From Mycocentrospora acerina (taxonomy: Eukaryota; Ascomycota; Dothideomycetes; Pleosporales), in assembly GCA_022701365.1 (NCBI GenBank), contig JAKUHH010000041.1, forward strand, positions 310,001-374,000: DNA of 64,000 bases, read 5' to 3'. Under the pieces are notes generated by a model, which searched no databases, had not been told where the DNA came from, and was given only the letters and a program-made list of their open reading frames with translations. Each line of letters begins with the position of its first letter. The stretch's first letter is position 1. Made by a program: the position numbers and the translations under genes. Shown one piece after another: positions 57,701 to 64,000 of the stretch.

Positions 57701-60616
57701 CTGAGTGCCCCAAGTCCCGCACGGAACCTCAATGACGGGTTAGCACCGGCGGATCCAAATCGAAGCGGTTCTCGCCATTCGGCCGTTAGTAGCATTTCTC
57801 ACGAGCCTCCCCTTTTGAGACCTGAAGGAAACCCCAATACTCCCATGTTACGCAATCGATCGCCAAGTAATGGAGAGGATTCTGATTACAGTCACGTCAG
57901 TCGAGGCTCTACATGGGCACAGCCAGCAGATTCACGCACTGATTTGAGGAAGCCTGCAAATCCCGCGCCGTTTCAGGGTATTCCACCCCAACTGCCTCAC
58001 ATTGGAGCGCCTAAACTCCCCGTACAACCCCAACAGCAACAAGTTCATACGTCGGGAGCGCCAGAATCAGGCAAGAAAAAGAGATTTTCAGCATTTGGCG
58101 CGATTTTCGGTAGAGGCGAGAAGAAAACGACGAAGCTTCAACGGCACTCAACTCCACCTCCAGCACAGCCACCTCCAATGCAGGCAGCTTCAATGCAAAC
58201 ACAGCCATCTCAGCAATGGCCACCACCTCAGCAACAGTACGCACATCCTCCAAGCGGGCAGTATGCCCCTAATCAGGTACCTCCGAACTCGGCACCAGGA
58301 ATGCATCCTATGGGTCCGCACTTCGCTTCTAATCAGACGATGTCACCACAACAACAATATCCTCATCCAGGACCTGGCCCACAATACCAACAGCCGCCAC
58401 AAGTTGTACGCCCAGACGAGAACTCTGCCTTTCTCAACACAAAGCGGTTGGCGGAAGAGCATGCAGCTAAGCTAGCTCATGCACAACGATCTCAGCAAGC
58501 CAGTCAAGCTCCCCAACCAGGCCCACCTGGTGTACGTTCCTCGTTTGAGCAGCCTCTTCAAGGAGGTCGTGGTCCTCAGGATAGATACTATCGTCCTAGC
58601 ACGACGATGCCTCCACCATCGGAGCAAGGAGCTTATGCGGCCTCACAGTTTGCTCGACAACAGGCATTGCAGCAGAAGCAGCAAGTACCTGCGGAACCTG
58701 GCGCCTACGGGGCATCACAAGCTGCTCGTCAGCAATTAAACCACCAGCAAGTGCATAAGCAACAGCAAGTGCCGCAGCAACAAGTGCCGCAACAGCAATT
58801 ACTGCCACAGCAATTGCATCATCAGCAGGTTCATCACCAGCAACAGATACAGCAGCAAGCGCAGCACCAACCCCCAATAGTACCAGGTGCTTATGGAGCC
58901 CCACAGGCTGAGCGAATGCAAGCCCCAAGACAAGACCAACATATGCCATCGCGGCCAAGTTCGGTGATAACCCATCATCCGCCACCTGGTAATCGAAATG
59001 TATCTGGGCCAGTGCCTGTTCATGATCCTTATATGGGCCAGCCTGTTTCTCCACGCCACATGAGCTTGGATGAGCCGCGATACGATACGCCGAGCATTCC
59101 AGCAGCTTACAACCCCGTCTCTGGTGCTTTTATATCTCCACGTGACCAGGCTCAGCTGCCCTTGTTTCAACCTCAATACAATCCCCAAGGCCGTCCTCCG
59201 TTAGATCAATATGGCCGGCAATACTCGGATCCTCAAATGCAACAGCTATCTCCACAAATTTCTGCGCAATCACAGATGTCTCCTTATGACCGTTCAAATT
59301 CAGATGCTAGTACTGTATCGATAGTATCGCCAATTTCGAACACACCACCGAACGTGCCACCACCCAACCAGCGTACGCAACACCCAAGAATGAGCAGTAT
59401 TTCGGAAGTGAAAAATCAAGAGCAGCCTTGGAATTTGAACGTGCCTGCTGGAGCCACAGAGCAGGAGATTGTTCGAGCCCGCCAAAGGCAATACATAGAA
59501 GAGCAGTTTACTACTCAGCAACAGCTGCATGCTGAAAGAGTTGCACAGTCAAACTCTCCGCGTGTGTCGTCCCAGAATCAGTCTCCATCTCCTCAGCTTA
59601 CGCCGGGAGAACAATCTCAAGTTCAAGACGGAGGGGGATTCAAAGAGCTTCTACCTCGTAGCTCTCCACAACCATACCCGGTGTCTTCTACCTCACACTC
59701 GCCTGATCTAAGGCATCCTACACCACCAACTCACAATCCACACCTTGTGCAGCCTTTGCCAATGCATGCTGGCCAGGCTACTCATCCTGCAGCTTATCCA
59801 CTTCCTATGTCGCCTCAATTGGCAGGCATCTCCAGCCCTGTAAACCCCATTGCTCAGAATCTTCCGCCACCTCCGCCTCCCAAGTTACCGCATAGCCCGA
59901 TGCGGACCTCGTACCACGAGCCGAGCCCACCTCTGCTCTCCGATCAACATCCCGCTTACAGGTCCCATCAATACCACTCTTCGCCGTCCACGGATCACCA
60001 GTGGCCGCTACAGCAGCAACAACAACAGCAACAACAACAGCAACACGGAGAACCAAACCCTAATGAGTCTCCCCCATCATACCAGGGAATCGGTATCGCC
60101 GACGGAGGCATGCAAAAAACTCGTCCCGAACGTTCTCAGCTACCAAGCCTTACAACAAATACCGCAGGCCCCAGCCATTCTCGACAGCGTCAATCCTCCA
60201 TCGGCATCCTGCAACACCCTCAACCCGCCACCATGGCTGCCTCCCCCATCTCCTCAGCACCCGACATGGGCTCCGACTCGCTGCGCCGCAAACTCGGCGA
60301 ACAAGAAGCACAAGCGCGCCTAGAACAGGCTCGCACCGCACAACTAGCCCGCATCCAGTCTGAGCGTGAGAGACAAGAGCGTGAAGTTGCACGCGCAAGA
60401 GCACGTGAGCTGGAGCGCAGCGTTTCCGGCGGCGGGAAAGTCGGCAGCCTGAGGAGCGTTGCAGGGAGTACCAATAGACCACCTGGGTGGGAGAGACGCG
60501 GCAGTATCAACCGCCCCGTATTCGAATTGCCCGCCGTGGAAGACGACGAACCAGTTATGCGCGCGACGAGTTTCCCAGGCCAGGAGTGGGTTCCCCCTGT
60601 GTGGGCGGAGGAATGA
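54743..60616 (+). CDS. Large disordered protein, C-terminal part (probable exon 3)
   Basis: A single open block of 1,957 codons that remains open upstream of its first ATG (54890) to a TAG-type acceptor at 54741-54742. That argues it is an internal or last exon rather than a gene start. Joined to exon 2 it continues …GRDK|DSVPPSREASEEPEL… and gives about 3,239 residues. It begins with a basic patch (GKRRRRFSMPFQRSSRSKSR). A possible folded island lies near WNSIRTLQSIIRYSTPPIAG. Long Pro/Gln-rich sequence follows, including three GAYxAxQxxRxQ repeats (nt 58630-58930) and a poly-Gln run (nt 60008-60045). It ends with a charged predicted coiled coil (LEQARTAQLARIQSERERQE) and the terminal block MRATSFPGQEWVPPVWAEE. 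If it is a separate gene, its start would be MPFQRSS at 54890. Function unknown; scaffold-like by composition. Confidence 0.7.
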   Translation, partial: DSVPPSREASEEPELITTSATTVLTKAYSVSQSADASSPREGKRRRRFSMPFQRSSRSKSRSRPSSVSLPSDTPSIFGTPSHERTGRTGRPHSFHAPSSWNTASRPQTPPLQSQSRLGVLPSLGKSPVSSAPEHNGTVPPVPKIPDEFDVGENWNSIRTLQSIIRYSTPPIAGEYVLINSPVESLRDKNSQRSNDKVEKALPPLPVQTDRNVYLPPQLTQDFLPTATRLHSGEVSPVISSLTPSHSNGSGDEDVVLQSNNTSMLQAPTTAQTLADISPLLPPVKLPLDDVPNDSGLETAIDNEKSKQPSLETENVSKNAVPSFPDHITGMALQYVTSKLSSTTGSIDEEHRTMDSPNAETINHVKVSTPVTPKRTTFETGDIGAEGTSPASIRLQNKNATPRTERSSPIAVWFADNDLQLPKVRAGTVEQNVSHAGTWTPANQDGVGSGWHNPILKQADKVQLGEATGSSSLSETWATPLNPPPPRQRATSNVSAVSVAQLQVVHAVEEYAASDSSLASWDNYSIAHSEISQSDELRDDSDLLTPVPQGPKLIQYDQAEQGNNTPVAKMSNGYFLQHEIPTTTRHQEQEQPLSINEATVPERSKSLLSVISSMVSDVTPISASSSNAGRSTPSTIHRMQNDSMKPTRAPPQIPEEPYLVNNEHTPTQKDGNYDLYSDHNGLIKDLRDDLGQPFRVPATGQGPVPPQNTQPIRSEAHAVRDAAETQDADKPRYSTERPMSFISGPQDEEGKPQDQINRSAPSIDANVLPDFGQNGNQRHVSSPSQMGAVYSNILPSLGGQQQNPAANQQQLQSKHRLSAGSAPQDRNSWDTNSVAYNPPIPHMPVASPPIPPQPAAPPMASEKPHIVDQMRQNGQVQNRAAQDTRMYGMASGQPEPQGLLTQRPLVPDHDPRAHGQPPQTELEYHRRMQQLQVNQANQVQSRGLENQAIRIDQQLPSGPTPKHQDKRNVSSVFKAFGGKSHPNTQQPLSAPSPARNLNDGLAPADPNRSGSRHSAVSSISHEPPLLRPEGNPNTPMLRNRSPSNGEDSDYSHVSRGSTWAQPADSRTDLRKPANPAPFQGIPPQLPHIGAPKLPVQPQQQQVHTSGAPESGKKKRFSAFGAIFGRGEKKTTKLQRHSTPPPAQPPPMQAASMQTQPSQQWPPPQQQYAHPPSGQYAPNQVPPNSAPGMHPMGPHFASNQTMSPQQQYPHPGPGPQYQQPPQVVRPDENSAFLNTKRLAEEHAAKLAHAQRSQQASQAPQPGPPGVRSSFEQPLQGGRGPQDRYYRPSTTMPPPSEQGAYAASQFARQQALQQKQQVPAEPGAYGASQAARQQLNHQQVHKQQQVPQQQVPQQQLLPQQLHHQQVHHQQQIQQQAQHQPPIVPGAYGAPQAERMQAPRQDQHMPSRPSSVITHHPPPGNRNVSGPVPVHDPYMGQPVSPRHMSLDEPRYDTPSIPAAYNPVSGAFISPRDQAQLPLFQPQYNPQGRPPLDQYGRQYSDPQMQQLSPQISAQSQMSPYDRSNSDASTVSIVSPISNTPPNVPPPNQRTQHPRMSSISEVKNQEQPWNLNVPAGATEQEIVRARQRQYIEEQFTTQQQLHAERVAQSNSPRVSSQNQSPSPQLTPGEQSQVQDGGGFKELLPRSSPQPYPVSSTSHSPDLRHPTPPTHNPHLVQPLPMHAGQATHPAAYPLPMSPQLAGISSPVNPIAQNLPPPPPPKLPHSPMRTSYHEPSPPLLSDQHPAYRSHQYHSSPSTDHQWPLQQQQQQQQQQQHGEPNPNESPPSYQGIGIADGGMQKTRPERSQLPSLTTNTAGPSHSRQRQSSIGILQHPQPATMAASPISSAPDMGSDSLRRKLGEQEAQARLEQARTAQLARIQSERERQEREVARARARELERSVSGGGKVGSLRSVAGSTNRPPGWERRGSINRPVFELPAVEDDEPVMRATSFPGQEWVPPVWAEE
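58630..58930 (+). repeat. Three in-frame GAYxAxQxxRxQ protein repeats with Gln-rich spacers
   Basis: GAYAASQFARQQ, GAYGASQAARQQ and GAYGAPQAERMQ are separated by Gln/Val/His-rich spacers of variable length within the large disordered protein. Confidence 0.75.
60008..60045. repeat. Coding CAG/CAA repeat (poly-Gln)
   Basis: A run of mixed CAG and CAA codons, about twelve Gln, near residue 3,040 of the large disordered protein. The codon mix makes it less prone to slippage than the pure CAG run. Confidence 0.85.
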
Positions 60617-61722
60617 ATAAATCTGCACTCTCTTTCGCTGTATCTCACCATCTAGCTTTGGACGTTTTGCAAATATATTTGCCATCTTGTGGTTTGTTCA
60701 AGCTCACACACGATTTGTAGTAATGTTTTCTTTACCACTTAATTTGTACACGTCGCGACGCATCGGAGCGTAACCTGCAAGAAATGGCCTTTTACATCTT
60801 TCTTGTCTAGAATCGGATACCCTCTTTGTCGCTTTTTTCTTCTCTTTTCTTCTTCTCTAAAAATCATCCTCTTGTACAACGTTTCTTTCTCTCAAAAGAT
60901 GATCTAACCAGTTGGCGATGACGGTATATGGATCTGTGCTTATTTGTGTCTGTGCTTGTGCACAGAATTGTAATTTTTAGTACTTGAACATAGATCTGAA
61001 TGGCAGACAACAACAACAAACACTACTACTTCGCTACACAAACGACATGACATGAGTGCACTGATGCTCGTCGGAACGACGAAAAAAAACAAATTAATCG
61101 CTCCTTCTTCAACATACGGATACTGTCTAGACGGATCTAATGCCGGTACCACCGTCGTTCCTTGTCCCGTCACGAGGAGAACTGCTCAACGTTGCTATCG
61201 CTTCTTTCACTGTTGCTACCTTACCCCCTACCTACCGCTACGTCCTGATTGCTCAACTTAACTTCCATACACATCAGCATGCTAGGAGTGCCGTCTTGCT
61301 ACTCGCTTACGCGCAGTGAGATGGGCAGTAAGTGGAATTGAAAACTACGATTTTTTTTCACAAGCGATCTCACGCTGGATTATTCAAATTGATGGACTTG
61401 TTCTCGGAAGCTGGGTGCAAGGGGAGATGGGTGGGTGGATGGGTGTATTTGAAGTCATGCGTTGTAAATACATGTACACATATATATGCTTCTCTTGTAA
61501 GAGTCGAGTTCGGCTTGTGCCACTACTATCACTATTGCTGCCGTTTACCTATCTTCTCTCTGTCTGACGTGATGAACTTGTTTCGTACACGGCGTGTTGT
61601 GTCGATGTGTGCTGAGAAGCTAAGGGGTATGCTCTGCTTCTGCCTGTTTGCATGCTGCGTTTCATAAAGTATTCTTGTGTTGCTGTCGTTCCACCTTTTT
61701 CAATTCAATGTCGATGTGGCTT

Positions 61723-61746
61723 TTGGTGGTGGTGGTGGTGGTGGTG
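61723..61746. repeat. (GGT)n microsatellite
   Basis: Eight tandem GGT units on the plus strand. Confidence 0.8.
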
Positions 61747-61818
61747 AGTGGGTGGGTGGGGCTGTGGAGAAGGGGGAGGGAATTTTGGGTTTTTGGTGGG
61801 GAGGTTCGGGGTGGTGGT

Positions 61819-61882
61819 GATATGGGATAGGATGGGATAGGATAGGATGAGATGTGATGTGATGAGATGGGGTGAGATGGGA
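61819..61882. repeat. Imperfect GATGGGATAG / GATGAGATGT repeats
   Basis: About twelve imperfect pentamers of GATGN/GATAG type follow one another directly. Confidence 0.7.
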
Positions 61883-63056
61883 TGAGAAGGAGAAGGAGAA
61901 GAGAAACGTTGCGCTCTTGGGAGATACCTAGGCATCTACGGAATTCTTGGGAAGCTTCTTTTGTAGAGTGTCGGCGGGTTGAGGATGATAATATCCTTGT
62001 TAAACGGATCACCTAGTTTGATTGCCATGTTACATTGAAGAAATGAAGAAAGAAAGAAAACGACATGCGCAGTTCGCGGGCTGACGCCCAGTCACATGCA
62101 TGTGAGAAGAAAGAGCGACTCGGCGACTCCGAGCCGAAGAACAATCATTACCCTATAGAATCCACACACACAAACACCCCAGCAGTGACATTCTCAATCT
62201 GCCCCTGAATATCTCCTCCTTGGCCACTTTCATCGCCACTCTCATCGCTACACACATATACACACATACACACACAAAAGTCTAGATTCCTCCTCGCCAC
62301 TCCACGCATAAACGCCTCTTCCTCACCATCCGTAGCGGATGTGGCTGAGCATTCAAAGTCTATTTCAGGCTGATCGGAAAAAGCTTATGCTCCGTGATCT
62401 ACCTGCGACCCACTGCGTTGAGGGATTATGCTGGGAGGGAGACGGGAGGGATAGGTGGTGTGGGGAGGGACATGTGAGGCGTTTAGTGTTTCAATGACGA
62501 GGCAGTGAGGTGTTGAGAGGGTAGGGGATTGAGATTAAAGGGCGAGTGTTTATGGTGTGGAGAGAAATGGGGGAGAAGGTGGGAAAAAGGAATGTGAAAA
62601 GGAATAGGAGAGGGAAGATGTGATGTGGTTGTGTGGAGGTGGAGGGATTCTGTGGAGAAGGGATTTCACGTGGCGAAGAATTGTTGATTGGTCAGTGGTG
62701 GATTGTTTCATGATTAGCAGCTGTACATTTTCTGTTTTAAAAAAAAGAAAAGAAAGACAAATGTGAAAAAGTTTGTGCGCGATGTATACATATGTATTTG
62801 TTTGTATGTGAATGTCTTAAAGATGTGTCAAAGCTGATGGAATCCTATCCATACCACCCAATGCTCGCGCCAGAAATGCAATACCCAAAATGCTGAACCC
62901 AGCGAAAGTTTCCACCCAGATAAAAAAAAAAAAAGGAGATAGATCGCAGATCCGTCTCTCCTTGAAAAATTGCGAAAGTGACAGACGTGAAAAGAATATA
63001 TCGACCAACCACTATCATGATTCATCACCATCCGCCTATCGGCCCCCATAAATCTT

Positions 63057-64000
63057 CTATTTTCTTCCCGAGACAACAATTCGCGAACCCACAACCCTTG
63101 GTCGAGCAATCCGGCCATTGTACTGCCTCTTGGCGATGACTCCATTCGTGCATGTGGTTCCTGCAGCGACATCCTGCCAGACGACCTGACCATTGTTGCA
63201 GAGTCCAAATTGAGATGTTCCGTTGCAGACAATGGCACCGTTCACGGAGCATGCAGTGTTGCTGTTGCCGCCTGAAGCGGGGGCGGTGGGCTGAGCGGGT
63301 GTGGCGGGGGCGGTCGCAGAGGGTTTGGAGGATGGGCTTGCTGTAACAACAACGAGGGTGGTCATTGTGGATGGGAGTGGTGCTGCGTTTGAAGGAATTG
63401 GTGCTGCGCTTGTCGGAACAGGGGCAACACTCGATGCGCCAGGGGCAAAGACACCGCCCGGGCTGGACGGAACAGCAGAAGGAGAGCCAGCTGCAGCAGA
63501 GGATTTGCTTGCAGTGGAGGATTTGCTTGCAGCGGGCGAAGTGGGTGCAGCAGAGACTTGACCAGCTGGTGCAGATGAGACCGCTGGAGTGGTACCAGAC
63601 GAAGAACCGCAGCCACTTCCGATAGGAGGCTGGAGGTCATTGGTACCGCCGTTTTCAAGAACCTGGCCAGGATTTGGGAACTTTATGGCGGAGCCCTCAG
63701 TGCTCTTGCAAGTGGTATCAATATTGGCAACAAGCATATCGGGGAGCGCATTGAAGGCGGTTTTGTCACTTGCACCCCCAGTAACTTCAATTGGCGCGCA
63801 GTTCCTGGAGAGAATGTCAGGGAAGAGCCTCACATACAATAAACATAGAAACTTACATGTATAACTCAGGTTGACCAGATAGCTTTGAGAACCAAGTCCA
63901 CGCAAAAGTTGCCTTACCATTAGGTATGCTGTCAGGGAGCGAAAACTTGTAGTCCTTCTTTGCCTCGACACCTGGACAACCACCTTCGATTGATTTAATA
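63057..64000 (-). CDS. AA11 lytic chitin monooxygenase with C-terminal X278-like domain (5' part outside window)
   Basis: Secreted copper enzyme that cleaves crystalline chitin oxidatively. Only the 3' part is present: exon from the right edge to 63857, a 52-bp intron (63805-63856), then 63057-63804. The upstream exon reads IKSIEGGCPGVEAKK, YKFSLPDSIPNGKATFAWTW and SKLSGQPELYM, continued as NCAPIEVTGGAS after the splice. This is the characteristic C-terminal part of the AA11 catalytic domain. A Ser/Ala/Thr/Pro linker of about 120 residues leads to a terminal Cys-rich module (CSVNGAIVCNGTSQFGLCNN, VAAGTTCTNGVIAKR) of the X278 type found on AA11 proteins and proposed to bind chitin. The copper-binding N-terminal His and second His lie beyond the window, so activity cannot be judged here. 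Confidence 0.9.
   Translation of the reverse strand, partial: LNQSKVVVQVSRQRRTTSFRSLTAYLMVRQLLRGLGSQSYLVNLSYTCKFLCLLYVRLFPDILSRNCAPIEVTGGASDKTAFNALPDMLVANIDTTCKSTEGSAIKFPNPGQVLENGGTNDLQPPIGSGCGSSSGTTPAVSSAPAGQVSAAPTSPAASKSSTASKSSAAAGSPSAVPSSPGGVFAPGASSVAPVPTSAAPIPSNAAPLPSTMTTLVVVTASPSSKPSATAPATPAQPTAPASGGNSNTACSVNGAIVCNGTSQFGLCNNGQVVWQDVAAGTTCTNGVIAKRQYNGRIARPRVVGSRIVVSGRK

Larger units (their letters stand above)
60617..63056. other. 2.4 kb interval without a recognised gene
   Basis: Between the stops of the large disordered-protein gene and the AA11 gene. It contains a GGT tract (about 61723-61746) and GATGGGATAG-type repeats (about 61819-61882). It is otherwise purine/pyrimidine-skewed, with no coding signal. 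Confidence 0.5.

Overview
The window is filamentous-fungal (Pezizomycotina) nuclear DNA. Nearly every gene is interrupted by short introns of about 47-80 bp with GTAAGT/GTATGT/GTGAGT-like donors, CTAAC-like branch sites and YAG acceptors. Genes lie on both strands with no operons, and the proteins are ascomycete types (Fnx1-like vacuolar permease, GPI-type DUF7729 protein, AA11 lytic monooxygenase, Los1, TFIIIA, squalene synthase). A Dothideomycete, perhaps Pleosporales, is my best guess. That is inference from protein flavour, not a computed placement.

Left third (1-20 kb): sparse and accessory in character. It holds a secreted GMC oxidoreductase, an ER-type FKBP prolyl isomerase, a Caps_synth-like glycosyltransferase, an Fnx1/VBA-type 14-TM permease, a class II-like sirtuin, a Myb/SANT protein and a secreted GH3 beta-glucosidase. 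They are separated by gene-free stretches of 0.7-3 kb that look A/T-rich.

Middle (20-32.6 kb): squalene synthase (ERG9), eIF4E, a Caj1/Djp1-like J-protein with a DnaJ-X region, an uncharacterised disordered protein with a C-terminal cysteine cluster, and a DUF7729 GPI-type surface protein. A 3.2 kb gap (32.6-35.8 kb) loaded with microsatellites follows.

Right part (35.8-64 kb): compact housekeeping. It contains tRNA exportin Los1, S-formylglutathione hydrolase, RNA polymerase subunit Rpb6 divergent from TFIIIA, a degenerate RING-like protein, the Golgi Qa-SNARE Sed5, and a 10 kb locus that I model as one approximately 3,239-residue low-complexity protein. The window ends in the 3' part of an AA11 chitin monooxygenase.

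Exon-intron structures were worked out by hand from reading frame, splice consensus and family motifs. All 18 complete multi-exon models, the 10 kb one included, sum to a whole number of codons. The most notable observations are two probable GC-AG introns (one splitting the HPD codon triplet of the J-domain), the evidence joining the two halves of the 10 kb locus, two uncharacterised cysteine-motif proteins, a sirtuin with an altered NAD-pocket motif, and an 80-bp duplicated element between Los1 and the formylglutathione hydrolase gene. I see no tRNA, rRNA, CRISPR, intact transposon or canonical secondary-metabolite cluster.
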